The notes: a model not told the origin generated them from the letters alone. A DNA stretch of 64,000 bases from Alloactinosynnema sp. L-07 (GCF_900070365.1 NZ_LN850107.1:1116001-1180000), one strand, 5' to 3'; shown: positions 25,348-34,234, counted from the stretch's first letter. A program made the numbers and translations.

Positions 25348-26787
25348 GTGTTCGAGCCCAACACCCAGCTCCGCGCCGCGCGCGAACGAACCCCGTCGCG
25401 GCGGGTCTCGGGCGAGCCGATGAGCCGCGCGGAGCTGGCTGAGGCGGTCAACGCCTGGCTGTGGGAAACCACCGGTGAGCGGTTCGACCTCGACGCCCGC
25501 GCCGTCGCACGGTGGGAACGCGGCGCGGTGCGCTGGCCCGGCGCGTACTACCGGTCGGCGCTGCGGCAAGTGCTTGGCGCACTCGACGATGCGGCCCTTG
25601 GGTTCTTCACGACCGCGAGCCGTCCGGCAATATGGGCTGTCGATTCCTTCGCGCGGCCCAGTACGTGGGATGCCGCATCGGCGGTAGAACTGGCGATCGC
25701 ACTCACCCAGGATGACCTGATGCCGCCCAACCGCCGCTCAGTACTCACAAATGCCGTGACCGTGACCGGGACCGCTTTGCTCGCCGAACTGGAACCGTTC
25801 CTACGGCTGGTCAGGGCGGCAGGCGGCTCGGCGCACGGAAGCGCGTTCACCGTGTGCGAGTTGGAGGGTGCCGAGCACCTCACCGCCAACCTGCGCGCCT
25901 GGCACAGCGGCAACGGTGCGCTCGCCCGTTCGGCAGTCGTGGCCCAGCTGAAAGCCCACATCAGCCGGTTGCGCGGTGCTCCGCAAGGAACACCGGAAAC
26001 GGTGCGCGCGTTCCGCGTCGGTGCTGAATTGGCGGATATCGCGGCATCGATGGCCTGGGACGGGGGCGAACACGCACCAGCGCAGCGGTACTTCATCTTG
26101 TCTGCCCAACTCGCCCACGTAGCTGGTGATGACGCACTCGCCGCGGTCGCATTGTCGTCGCTGGCACGACAGTGCTTCGACCTCGGCCGACCGGACGACG
26201 GTCTGGAGGTGGTACAGCTCGCCCAGTACGCGACACGGCGTTGCGGAACGCCACGGTTGCGGGCGGCGCTTGCTACCCGTGAGGCATGGGCGTACGCGCA
26301 ACGCGGGGATGTCCGGGCGTTCACGCGCACAGTCGCTCTGGCGGAGGATCACCACGGGGAGGGTGTGTATGAGGGCGACAGCAACCTCCCGACTGTGCGA
26401 GGGCTCGACGCAGCCGAGTTGGCCGGTGTCATCGGCGCACGCTTCCGCGACCTAGCCCAACACGACAGGCGATACGTCCACGCCGCACAGGAACACATTG
26501 GCCGCGCACTGGAACTGCGCCATCCCAGCAAGACCCGCAACCGCGCGTTCGACATGATCGGCTTGGCCCGCACGCACCTGATCAGCGGCGACGCCAACGA
26601 GGCCGCTGAATTGATCGACCAAGTGCTCCCGCTGGCCGAATCGTGGGCATCCGGGCGGGTCGGTGCGAAACTGCGCGACTTTCACCGGGAGTCCGCGCCG
26701 TACGCCGTCGTGCCTGCGATGCGCAACGCCAGGGATGGAATTGCCGACCTGGTTGGCAGTCAGGGTCGTGACCACGGAAAGAACTAG
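25348..26787 (+). CDS. XRE-type HTH regulator with helical-repeat C-terminus
   Basis: A 479-residue regulator. An HTH-like N-terminus (LRAARERTPSRR, SRAELAEAVNAWLWE, ARAVARWERGAVRWPG; about residues 5-65) is followed by alpha-helical TPR-like repeats (for example HAPAQRYFILSAQLAHVAGD, RARAL-like helices and the HIGRALELRHPSKTRNRAFD block). This is a common actinobacterial design in which the repeat domain senses a peptide or protein. The GTG start follows a TACACT -10 box by six bases, with CTGACG about 18 bases further up as -35, so it is probably leaderless. It is divergent from the Cys-tailed gene and followed by the SLOG-like gene. Confidence 0.85.
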   Translation: MFEPNTQLRAARERTPSRRVSGEPMSRAELAEAVNAWLWETTGERFDLDARAVARWERGAVRWPGAYYRSALRQVLGALDDAALGFFTTASRPAIWAVDSFARPSTWDAASAVELAIALTQDDLMPPNRRSVLTNAVTVTGTALLAELEPFLRLVRAAGGSAHGSAFTVCELEGAEHLTANLRAWHSGNGALARSAVVAQLKAHISRLRGAPQGTPETVRAFRVGAELADIAASMAWDGGEHAPAQRYFILSAQLAHVAGDDALAAVALSSLARQCFDLGRPDDGLEVVQLAQYATRRCGTPRLRAALATREAWAYAQRGDVRAFTRTVALAEDHHGEGVYEGDSNLPTVRGLDAAELAGVIGARFRDLAQHDRRYVHAAQEHIGRALELRHPSKTRNRAFDMIGLARTHLISGDANEAAELIDQVLPLAESWASGRVGAKLRDFHRESAPYAVVPAMRNARDGIADLVGSQGRDHGKN

Positions 26788-26888
26788 CGGCTGATTCAGC
26801 TGCGCGACAAACTGCGCCTGAAGGCGAAAGCAACGGCGCGAAGATGATCGAACCAGTTCGTGAGCCCTGACGGAGAGGACTTCCGCAC

Positions 26889-27368
26889 GTGCGCATCGGC
26901 ATCACCGGACACAGCAACCTCAGCGACGACACCGTGCCACTCGTCGCCGAAGAGATCCGCGCGGCGCTGAGCTCGTACGTCGGCCCCGGCCTTGTGGGCG
27001 TGACGTGCCTGGCGCGCGGTGCGGACCAAGTGTTCGCCCGCGTCGTGCTGGACATGGGCGGCGCTGTCGAAGTGGTCCTGCCTGCCGCCGACTACCGCGA
27101 CCGCAAGGTCAAGCCCGACAACTCGGCCGACTTCGATGACCTGGTAGGCAAAGCGACGACGGTCCGCGTGATGCCGTTCGCGGAGTCCAACCGCGATGCC
27201 TACATGGCGGCGAGCGAGTGCGTGCTCGACAACGTGGACGCAATGGTCGCTGTGTGGGACGGTGGTCCCTCCGGCGGGTACGGCGGGACCGCCGACGTTG
27301 TGGACGCGGCTCGCGCGCGCGGTCTTGTCGTGACGGTCGTTTGGCCCGATGGGGCACGGCGCGGGTGA
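26889..27368 (+). CDS. SLOG-superfamily nucleotide-binding-like protein
   Basis: A 159-residue Rossmann-like protein. It begins MRIGITGHSNLSD, continues with VGVTCLARGADQVFARVVLD and PAADYRD, and ends with DAMVAVWDGGPSGGYGGTAD followed by a VVTVVWP strand. The ITGH start, the ARGAD turn and the AVWDG..GGTADVV segment fit SLOG/YpsA-like proteins, which are predicted to bind or process nucleotides and often sit in signalling or conflict systems. The GTG start has GGAGAGG upstream. It follows the XRE regulator by 101 bases and is probably functionally linked to it. Confidence 0.75.
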   Translation: MRIGITGHSNLSDDTVPLVAEEIRAALSSYVGPGLVGVTCLARGADQVFARVVLDMGGAVEVVLPAADYRDRKVKPDNSADFDDLVGKATTVRVMPFAESNRDAYMAASECVLDNVDAMVAVWDGGPSGGYGGTADVVDAARARGLVVTVVWPDGARRG

Positions 27369-27403
27369 ACTGGTCATTTCTCGGACTCGCCAGCAGAGAC
27401 CGC

Positions 27404-28300
27404 TCAGCGTAGCGCTGACGCCGGGCGGATCTCCCAGACTGTCCACAAGGGACGGTAACCCTGGCGGGACCAGAACGCGGGGGACACCGGATTCGGCGGG
27501 TTGTAATAGAGGAACGCCCCGACCGACGGCTCACCCAGCAGTTCCGCGTGCACGACATCCATCAGCGCCCGGCCGACCCCCGTCCCCCGCGCGTCCGCGC
27601 GGACCGACAGGCAGTTCACGTACCCCCACCGCCCGTGGCGCACCCGCGTCTCCGCCCACGAGCCGGGGACCGAGTCGGTATGCCAGCCCTCGGCATGCCC
27701 GACCACCCTGCCGTCGCGCTCGGCGATCCACACCGGGTCGCCTTGGAGCAGATGTGTGCTCAGCGCGGCTCGTTTGATCGCTGGGGCGTTCGGGCGCAGG
27801 AACGCGCCGCCGACCTGGTGGGAGTAGGTCAGTTCGGCCATGGCCGACTCCGTCAGGGCGGGCAGGTCGGCTGTTCCGGCCCGACGGATCGACAGGCCGG
27901 GCACCTCCGCGACCGGACCGGCGTGGGCGGTGCGCGCGGCGAGCACGGACAGGGGGACCAAGCCGTGCGCCAGCAGCGCCCGGGCCGCTCGGATGTCCCG
28001 GCTGGGCCAGATGACGACGAAACTGGAGTCCGCCGCGTCCCGCAGCGTGGGCCGCGCGGCACGCAGGAGAGGGTCCAAGTCGTCGGTGTCGCCCATGATC
28101 GGGTGGAGTTCGGTGACGTCCATGGCCGACCACAGGGTCTGTGGGGTTCCGGGTTCCAGCAGGGTGCGGACGAGCACGCCCACGGCCGGGGAGCCGTCGG
28201 GCTGGACCACCTCGCCCGCGGGCGGCTCGACCGCGGACGGCAGCAGAGGGTCCAGGCAGGCGAACCAGGCTGACTGGGCGCGCAGAAGCGCCGCTGTCAC
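27404..28300 (-). CDS. GNAT-family N-acetyltransferase
   Basis: A 298-residue protein with a C-terminal GNAT domain (about residues 140-298). The acetyl-CoA loop is SVRADARGTGVGRALMDVVH, preceded by VWIAERDGRVVGHAEGW and followed by YYNPPNPVSPAFWSRQGY. The N-terminal 130 residues may be a second, degenerate GNAT-like unit. The GTG overlaps the stop of the upstream methyltransferase gene (GTGA), so the two are coupled. The substrate is unknown. Confidence 0.87.
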   Translation of the reverse strand: MTAALLRAQSAWFACLDPLLPSAVEPPAGEVVQPDGSPAVGVLVRTLLEPGTPQTLWSAMDVTELHPIMGDTDDLDPLLRAARPTLRDAADSSFVVIWPSRDIRAARALLAHGLVPLSVLAARTAHAGPVAEVPGLSIRRAGTADLPALTESAMAELTYSHQVGGAFLRPNAPAIKRAALSTHLLQGDPVWIAERDGRVVGHAEGWHTDSVPGSWAETRVRHGRWGYVNCLSVRADARGTGVGRALMDVVHAELLGEPSVGAFLYYNPPNPVSPAFWSRQGYRPLWTVWEIRPASALR

Positions 28301-29118
28301 CGGCGGCACCGGAAGATCGCGGTCCCGGGGAACCGTTCCCCGCGCAGCGGGCTCCACTGGCCCCACTCCTGGGTGTGGCCCTCCGGCCACTCGGGCTCGA
28401 CCAGATCGAACAGGGTGAACCCGGCGCCGGACAGCGCGCGCACATAGTCACCGAGCGTGCGGTGGTGCTCGACGTAGGTGGGTGTGCCGGAGGCGTCGAC
28501 TTCCACATACGGCGTGCGGTCGAAATACGAGCCCGTGACCCGCAGGCCGTCCGGACCCGGATCGTCGGGGAAGATCCACCGCATCGGGTGGGTCACCGCG
28601 AACGTCCACGTCCCGCCCGGCCGCAGCACCCGCGCGACCTCACTGAACACCGCGCCGACGTCGGCGACGAACGGGACCGCGCCGAACGCCGAGCAGGCCA
28701 GGTCGAACGAGCCGTCGGCGAACGGCAGCCGCTCGGCGTTTCCCCTGATCAGCGGCACCGTGATGCCGGTGGCGACGTTCGCGGCGGCGGCATAGCGCAG
28801 CATCCCGGTCGACAGGTCCAGCCCGACCACCCGCGCGCCCTCGGCGGCCAGCCAGCGCGCACACGGCGCCGAGCCGCAGCCGACCTCCAGCACGTCCCGC
28901 CCGGCGACGTCGCCGAGCAGGCGGGCGTCCTCCTCGCGCAGGGCCTCCGGGCACCAGACGAAGTCGGCGACGCCGAGGAACTCACCGTGTTCGGCGTGGT
29001 AGTCGTCGGCGTCGGCGTCCCACCACGCGATGTTCGCGGCGACGGATTCGGCCGAGCCCACCGGCACCCGGGCGACACCGGTCGTGCCTAGGGCTTTCTC
29101 GGCGCTGGGGTTGGCCAT
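28297..29118 (-). CDS. Class I SAM-dependent methyltransferase
   Basis: A 273-residue methyltransferase of the methyltransf_11 type. Motif I is DVLEVGCGSAPCARWL, motif II is VVGLDLSTGML, the acidic motif is NAERLPFADGSFDLACSAF and the post-III motif is VLRPGGTWTF. The C-terminus carries a substrate lid (VTHPMRWIFPDDPGPDGL). It is first in a two-gene unit with the GNAT gene and divergent from rpsA. A small-molecule substrate is likely but unknown. Confidence 0.88.
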   Translation of the reverse strand: MANPSAEKALGTTGVARVPVGSAESVAANIAWWDADADDYHAEHGEFLGVADFVWCPEALREEDARLLGDVAGRDVLEVGCGSAPCARWLAAEGARVVGLDLSTGMLRYAAAANVATGITVPLIRGNAERLPFADGSFDLACSAFGAVPFVADVGAVFSEVARVLRPGGTWTFAVTHPMRWIFPDDPGPDGLRVTGSYFDRTPYVEVDASGTPTYVEHHRTLGDYVRALSGAGFTLFDLVEPEWPEGHTQEWGQWSPLRGERFPGTAIFRCRR

Positions 29119-29353
29119 CGTGACATCCTGTCACCAGGGCGGAGTCCGCATTCTCGGACCTACCCCGGGTTTGCTCGGCCGTCGAGCGGCCGCGTAGGAT
29201 ACCGGCGCGCAGTGGTATCGCGCTGACTTGGGTTTCGCCTCGCTGGGAATCATGCTTGGGTCGCGCGGCGTTCCAGTGCACAGAAGCCACGCCATACCCG
29301 CTAGACACCCAGCCACGCACCGCAACCCAATCCGTACCGGAGCCACCTACCTA

Positions 29354-30859
29354 ATGTCCACCGACACCACCATTGTCCCGGCTGTCACCGCGCCGAAGCA
29401 GCAGGTCGCCATCAACGACTTCGCCTCTGAGGAGGAATTCCTCGCCGCTATCGACGCGACGATCAAGTACTTCAACGATGGCGACATCGTCGAGGGCACG
29501 ATTGTCAAGGTCGACCGGGACGAGGTCCTGCTCGACATCGGCTACAAGACCGAGGGCGTCATCCCCTCGCGTGAGTTGTCGATCAAGCATGATGTCGATC
29601 CCGCCGATGTGGTCAAGGTCGGCGATGAGGTCGAGGCCCTGGTTCTCCAGAAGGAGGACAAGGAGGGCCGCCTGATCCTGTCCAAGAAGCGCGCTCAGTA
29701 CGAGCGGGCCTGGGGCACGATCGAGGCGCTCAAGGAGTCGGACGAGCCGGTCAAGGGCACGGTCATCGAGGTCGTCAAGGGTGGCCTCATCCTCGACATC
29801 GGCCTGCGTGGCTTCCTCCCGGCTTCGCTGGTGGAGATGCGCCGCGTGCGCGACCTGCAGCCGTATGTGGGCCGCGAGCTCGAGGCGAAGATCATCGAGC
29901 TGGACAAGAACCGCAACAACGTGGTCCTTTCGCGCCGCGCGTGGCTGGAGCAGACCCAGTCCGAGGTGCGCAGCGAGTTCCTCAACCAGCTGCAGAAGGG
30001 CCAGGTCCGCAAGGGCGTCGTGTCCTCGATCGTCAACTTCGGTGCGTTCGTGGACCTCGGTGGCGTCGACGGCCTGGTGCACGTCTCGGAGCTGTCCTGG
30101 AAGCACATCGACCACCCGTCGGAGGTTGTCGAGGTCGGCCAGGAAGTCACCGTCGAGGTCCTCGACGTCGACATGGAGCGCGAGCGCGTGTCGCTCTCGC
30201 TCAAGGCGACGCAGGAAGACCCGTGGCGCCAGTTCGCCCGCACCCACGCGATCGGCCAGATCGTGCCGGGCAAGGTCACCAAGCTGGTTCCGTTCGGCGC
30301 GTTCGTCCGGGTGGACGAGGGCATCGAGGGCCTGGTGCACATCTCCGAGCTGGCCGAGCGCCACGTGGAGATCCCCGAGCAGGTCGTGCAGGTCGGCAAC
30401 GACGTCATGGTCAAGGTCATCGACATCGACCTGGAGCGTCGCCGGATCTCGCTGTCGCTCAAGCAGGCCAACGAGGGCTTCACCGCCGACACCGAGTTCG
30501 ACCCGACTCAGTACGGCATGGCCGCGGAGTACGACGCCGAGGGTAACTACATCTACCCCGAGGGCTTCGACCCCGACACCCAGGAATGGCAGGAAGGCTT
30601 CGAGAAGCAGCGTGAGGAGTGGGAGCGTCAGTACGCCGACGCCCACACTCGTTACGAGCAGCACATGAAGCAGATCGTCAAGGCCGCCGAGGCCGACGCC
30701 GAGGCCGCCGAGGCGGGCGAAGGCGCCGCCGCGGCCGCTGGTGGCGAGCAGAACTACTCCTCCACCGGTGGCGGCGACAAGCCCGCCCAGAGTGGCGGCA
30801 CCCTCGCCAGCGACGAGCAGCTCGCCGCACTGCGCGAGAAGCTGTCTGGCGGCGTGTGA
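29354..30859 (+). CDS. rpsA: 30S ribosomal protein S1
   Basis: Ribosomal protein that binds mRNA and assists initiation. It has four S1 (OB-fold) repeats, recognisable by the pattern GTIVKVDRDEVLLDIGYKTEG, then GLILDIGLRGFLPASL, VSSIVNFGAFVDLGGVDGLVH and VTKLVPFGAFVRVDEGIEGL. The C-terminal 130 residues are acidic and Ala/Gly-rich, as in other actinobacterial S1 proteins, ending SDEQLAALREKLSGGV. Total length is 501 residues (about 480 in mycobacteria). The ATG at 29354 starts the conserved N-terminus; only a distant GGAG is upstream. A strong terminator follows. Confidence 0.97.
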   Translation: MSTDTTIVPAVTAPKQQVAINDFASEEEFLAAIDATIKYFNDGDIVEGTIVKVDRDEVLLDIGYKTEGVIPSRELSIKHDVDPADVVKVGDEVEALVLQKEDKEGRLILSKKRAQYERAWGTIEALKESDEPVKGTVIEVVKGGLILDIGLRGFLPASLVEMRRVRDLQPYVGRELEAKIIELDKNRNNVVLSRRAWLEQTQSEVRSEFLNQLQKGQVRKGVVSSIVNFGAFVDLGGVDGLVHVSELSWKHIDHPSEVVEVGQEVTVEVLDVDMERERVSLSLKATQEDPWRQFARTHAIGQIVPGKVTKLVPFGAFVRVDEGIEGLVHISELAERHVEIPEQVVQVGNDVMVKVIDIDLERRRISLSLKQANEGFTADTEFDPTQYGMAAEYDAEGNYIYPEGFDPDTQEWQEGFEKQREEWERQYADAHTRYEQHMKQIVKAAEADAEAAEAGEGAAAAAGGEQNYSSTGGGDKPAQSGGTLASDEQLAALREKLSGGV

Positions 30860-30877
30860 GCTAGCCGCTGAGATTCA

Positions 30878-30925
30878 CCCGAGGGCCCCACACCATCACG
30901 GTGTGGGGCCCTCGGGTATTTCACT
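30878..30925 (+). terminator. Strong terminator after rpsA
   Basis: A perfect 17-bp stem (30878-30894 with 30900-30916, core GAGGGCCCCACACC) closes the loop ATCAC and is followed by TATTTCACT. It starts 18 bases after the rpsA stop, separating rpsA from the secreted aminopeptidase gene. Confidence 0.9.
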
Positions 30926-31003
30926 GTCCTTTTTGTAACGCTTCCGGGTGTAAGAGAGACCCTCATTGGGTGACTCGCGTCACAGACCTTTGGAGGGAGC
31001 TCG

Positions 31004-32605
31004 ATGTCGATCCGCGCCCACAAGCGGACATGGCTGAGCCTGCTGGCCGTCGGGGCGCTTGTCGCCTCCGTGACGGCCGCTGGTCCCGCCGCCGCCGACC
31101 CGAACAACAACTCACCCCAGAAGCTGACCAAGGCCGTCACGGTCGAGGGCGTCCTGGAACACCTGCGAGCGCTGCAGGCGATCTCCGACGCCAACGGCGG
31201 CGACCGTGCCGCGGGCAGGCCCGGCTACGCCGCGTCGGTCGACTACATCGTCGACCGGCTCACCGCCGCCGGGTACGCCCCGACCGTCCAGGCCTTCGAG
31301 TTCCCCTACTTCGAGGAGAACTCCGAGCTGGTGCAGCTCAGTCCCACCCCGATCAGCTACGTGGACGGCACCGACTTCAACCGCAACGGCTTCGTGCCGA
31401 CGTTCATCGGTCAGGCGACCGGTACGGTGACCCCGGTTGACGTGGTCCTGCCGCCGCCTCCAGCGCCGAACTCCAACTCCAGTGGCTGCGAGGCCGCCGA
31501 CTTCGCAGGCTTCCCCGCGGGCAACGTCGCGCTGCTGCAACGCGGGACCTGCGGGTTCAGCGTCAAGACGCTCAACGCGCAAGCCGCGGGCGCCTCAGCG
31601 GTGATCCTGTTCAATGAGGGCCAGCCTGGTCGCACCGGCCTGGTCACGCCGATCGGTGCCACGCCCGGCCTGGCGATCCCCGTCGTGTTCGCGACCTTCG
31701 CCACCGGCAACGCGCTCGCCGCACCCGGCCCGCGCACGGTCCGGGTGAAGGTCGACTTCCTGTCCGAGACCCGCACGTCGTGGAACGTCTTCGCCGAGAG
31801 CGACGAGGGCAACCCGAACAACGTGGTCATGGCGGGCGCGCACCTCGACGGTGTCCAGGACGGCCCGGCCATCAACGACAACGGCACCGGGTCCGCGGCC
31901 ATCCTTGAGGTCGCCGAGCAGATGTCGAAGGTCAAGCCCAACGCCAAGGTCCGGTTCGCGTGGTGGGGTGCTGAGGAGGAAGGTCTCCTGGGCTCCGAGC
32001 ACTACATCGATACCCTGCCGCAGGCCGAGCAGGACAAGATCGCGCTGTACCTGAACTTCGACATGGTCGGCTCGCCGAACTACTTCTTCGGCATCTACGA
32101 CGGCGACAACTCCGGTGGCACCGCGCCGCCCGGGTTCATCCCGCCGGGGTCGGCGCAGATCGAGGACGTCTTCGAGAAGTTCTACGCCGACCGAGGGCTG
32201 CCCAAGGACGACACGGAGTTCTCCGGTCGGTCGGACTACGGGCCGTTCATCGCCGTCGGCATCCCGGCTGGCGGGTTGTTCACCGGCGCCGAGGGCGTGA
32301 AGACGGCCGCGCAGGCCGGGCGGTACGGCGGTGTCGCGGGCGCGGCCTACGACCCGTGCTACCACCAGCCGTGCGACAGCTTCACCCCTGTCGCCGACGG
32401 TGCCAACGCCGCGCTGTACGCGCAGCTGAACGCGCTGTACGACCTCGACGGCAACGTGAACGTGCACGCACTCGACGTCAACGCGGACGCGATCGCCACC
32501 GCGGTGATCACCTTCGCGTTCGACACCTCGACGGTCAACGGGGTCCGCGCGCCGGGCAAGTCCCACGGCGCGGGCAACAGCGAACACGCGGGGGCGGCCT
32601 CCTGA
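31004..32605 (+). CDS. Secreted M28-family zinc aminopeptidase with PA domain
   Basis: An extracellular aminopeptidase of the Streptomyces griseus type. The signal peptide (TWLSLLAVGALVASVTAAGPAAA) is followed by a protease-associated insert (about residues 140-240, ALLQRGTCGFSVKTLNAQAAG). The di-zinc M28 core has ligands visible as His280 (MAGAHLDG), Asp292 (INDNGTG), the Glu run in WWGAEEEG, Asp in LNFDMVGSPN and a late His in CYHQPCD, where the two Cys likely form a disulfide. The full catalytic set is present. The ATG has GGAGG (TTTGGAGGGAGCTCG) upstream. It releases N-terminal hydrophobic residues in known relatives. Confidence 0.93.
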   Translation: MSIRAHKRTWLSLLAVGALVASVTAAGPAAADPNNNSPQKLTKAVTVEGVLEHLRALQAISDANGGDRAAGRPGYAASVDYIVDRLTAAGYAPTVQAFEFPYFEENSELVQLSPTPISYVDGTDFNRNGFVPTFIGQATGTVTPVDVVLPPPPAPNSNSSGCEAADFAGFPAGNVALLQRGTCGFSVKTLNAQAAGASAVILFNEGQPGRTGLVTPIGATPGLAIPVVFATFATGNALAAPGPRTVRVKVDFLSETRTSWNVFAESDEGNPNNVVMAGAHLDGVQDGPAINDNGTGSAAILEVAEQMSKVKPNAKVRFAWWGAEEEGLLGSEHYIDTLPQAEQDKIALYLNFDMVGSPNYFFGIYDGDNSGGTAPPGFIPPGSAQIEDVFEKFYADRGLPKDDTEFSGRSDYGPFIAVGIPAGGLFTGAEGVKTAAQAGRYGGVAGAAYDPCYHQPCDSFTPVADGANAALYAQLNALYDLDGNVNVHALDVNADAIATAVITFAFDTSTVNGVRAPGKSHGAGNSEHAGAAS

Positions 32606-32612
32606 CGTGAAA

Positions 32613-32647
32613 CCCCGGATCGTCAACTTAAGATTGACGATCCGGGG
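32613..32647 (+). terminator. 14-bp hairpin after the aminopeptidase gene
   Basis: CCCCGGATCGTCAA (32613-32626) pairs with TTGACGATCCGGGG (32634-32647) around the loop CTTAAGA. It lies eight bases after the stop and can act as a terminator. The inner part of the same repeat forms one of the two operator copies in front of the Clp-N regulator, so one sequence may serve both purposes. Confidence 0.6.
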
Positions 32648-32667
32648 TGCGTCAATCTACAGTTGAC
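32622..32667 (+). promoter_or_regulatory. Tandem GTCAA-N7-TTGAC operators over a leaderless promoter
   Basis: Two copies of the inverted repeat GTCAA-N7-TTGAC lie at 32622-32638 and 32651-32667. The first contains the -35 box TTGACG (32634-32639). The second contains the -10 box TACAGT (32658-32663), 18 bases on, and the expected start site coincides with the ATG at 32670. A protein bound to both repeats would cover the whole promoter, so autorepression by the downstream HTH/Clp-N protein is the simplest reading. Confidence 0.7.
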
Positions 32668-32669
32668 GC

Positions 32670-33347
32670 ATGGAACAACCACGACTCGATGACCTGATCA
32701 GCACCATTCGCGCGGCGTATTCCGACGACAGCCCGCTGGACCAGCTCTCCGCGGCCGTCCTCACCGCTCAACACCTCGGCGAACTCGCCGACCACCTCAT
32801 CGGCCACTTCGTCGACCAGGCCCGCCGCTCCGGCGCGTCCTGGACCGACATCGGACAGAGCATGGGGGTGACCAAGCAGGCCGCGCAGCAGCGGTCGGTC
32901 CCCAAGGACGACCCGAACATGTTCACCCGCTACACGGAGAAGGCGCGCGCGGTCGTCGTCACCGCGCAGGAAGAGGCGCGCGCTGCCCATCACCCCAAGA
33001 TCCAGCCGGAGCACCTGGTCCTCGGCCTGCTCGCGGCCCCGACCAGCATGGCGATGGTCGCCCTGGCCGAGCAGGGATTCGACGCGGACAAGATCCGGGC
33101 CGCCCTGGTGTTCCCCGAGTCAGGGGCGGACGATCCCGGCCCGTTGGTCCCGTTCGCGCCTGCGGGCAAGAAGGCCATGGAGCTGTCGGTCCGGGAGGCG
33201 CTGCGGCTGGGCCACAACTACATCGGCACCGAGCACCAGCTGCTGGCGCTGTTCGAACTGGACGATTCCCCGCTCGCGACGCTGGACATCGATCGGGACA
33301 AGGTGGAGAAGTTCATCCTCGACATGCTGGCGAAGCTCAGCCAATAG
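32670..33347 (+). CDS. HTH / Clp N-terminal-domain protein, probable autoregulator
   Basis: A 225-residue protein. The N-terminal helical part contains an HTH-like segment (SGASWTDIGQSMGVTKQAAQ, about residues 50-70). A pair of Clp-N repeats follows (ARAAHHPKIQPEHLVLGLL and LRLGHNYIGTEHQLLALFEL), the substrate- or adaptor-binding module of ClpA/ClpC. No AAA+ ATPase domain is present. It could be a DNA-binding regulator that is a target or competitor of the Clp protease. The ATG coincides with the predicted transcription start, and twin operators overlap the promoter. The 3' end overlaps the small convergent gene by 11 bases. Confidence 0.83.
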   Translation: MEQPRLDDLISTIRAAYSDDSPLDQLSAAVLTAQHLGELADHLIGHFVDQARRSGASWTDIGQSMGVTKQAAQQRSVPKDDPNMFTRYTEKARAVVVTAQEEARAAHHPKIQPEHLVLGLLAAPTSMAMVALAEQGFDADKIRAALVFPESGADDPGPLVPFAPAGKKAMELSVREALRLGHNYIGTEHQLLALFELDDSPLATLDIDRDKVEKFILDMLAKLSQ

Positions 33348-33549
33348 CGGGGGCCCACGCGCGTTCCATGGCGGCGGCCACGGCGCGGCGGCGCAGCCCG
33401 GCGAGGCTGTGGCGGGCGGGGAGCAGCAGCGTCGACCACCACGTCCTGCGGTACTCGGTGAGCGCGTCGGCTACGGAAGCGTGCGCCATGCAGTGCACCA
33501 GCCCGGGCGTGCCGAGCCGATGCCGTCCAGGATGCCGGGCGCCGCGCAT
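33337..33549 (-). CDS. Small basic protein, function unknown
   Basis: A 70-residue open frame with strong third-position GC. The ATG at 33549 has GGAGG five bases upstream. The C-terminal part VADALTEYRRTWWSTLLLPA followed by HSLAGLRRRAVAAAMERAW looks like two amphipathic helices. It lies 85 bases downstream of the DUF4126 gene on the same strand and may share its transcript. It overlaps the end of the Clp-N gene by 11 bases in convergent orientation. I do not recognise the family. Confidence 0.5.
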   Translation of the reverse strand: MRGARHPGRHRLGTPGLVHCMAHASVADALTEYRRTWWSTLLLPARHSLAGLRRRAVAAAMERAWAPAIG

Positions 33550-33634
33550 CGGTCCTCCGTGTGGGTGACGGTGTTGCGGGCCACCGTAGCCACTCACCGT
33601 GTGCGAACGCCGGAATTCGCCGGGCGTGTCGCCA

Positions 33635-34234
33635 CTATCCGGGGACGGGACGCCGCCGGTTGCGGGCTCTGAAGGCGCGCACTTTGCGGAAGGTCCACAC
33701 CGCCATGAACGCCAGGGCGATCAGGAACGCGATCACCAGGATCGGCAGGAAGATCGCCACGAAGCTCAACCCGACCGAACCGGCGTCCTCGACCGCGCTG
33801 ACCACGGGCCCGCCCGCGCCCACGGTCGTCGCGTTGATCACCGGCCGGGCGGTGGACTTCATGACGTGCACGATCAGCGCGATGACGATGCCGAGCAGCC
33901 AGCCGACCCACGGGTGTTCACTCATCCAGGTCGAGTTGTCGATCTCCGAGGCGGCCTGGGTCGCGCTGAAGACGATGCCGCCGGAGGCCGGGCGGATGGC
34001 GGTCTGGATGGTGTCGTTGACGCTGTCGACCACCGGCACCTTGTCCAGCACGAACTCGGCGGCCAGCAGCACGCCGACGACACCGAGCACCCAGCCGTTG
34101 CCCAGCCAGGCGAAGTCCTTGGGCAGGTGGACGGCGTCGGTGAAGTTCGACAGCAGTCCGACGATCAGGATCGGGATGTAGGCGTTGAGCCCCGCGGCGG
34201 CCGAGAGACCCATTCCTGTCAGCGCCGCCAGCAT
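33635..34234 (-). CDS. DUF4126 membrane protein
   Basis: A 199-residue integral membrane protein with about four hydrophobic segments. The N-terminus LTGMGLSAAAGLNAYIPILI is the DUF4126 signature, continuing with LGVVGVLLAAEFVLDKVP. The basic C-terminal tail (RKVRAFRARNRRRPVPG) would be cytoplasmic. The function of this family is not known to me. Its start is 35 bases from the divergent coaE start, so the promoters share this short gap. Confidence 0.83.
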   Translation of the reverse strand: MLAALTGMGLSAAAGLNAYIPILIVGLLSNFTDAVHLPKDFAWLGNGWVLGVVGVLLAAEFVLDKVPVVDSVNDTIQTAIRPASGGIVFSATQAASEIDNSTWMSEHPWVGWLLGIVIALIVHVMKSTARPVINATTVGAGGPVVSAVEDAGSVGLSFVAIFLPILVIAFLIALAFMAVWTFRKVRAFRARNRRRPVPG

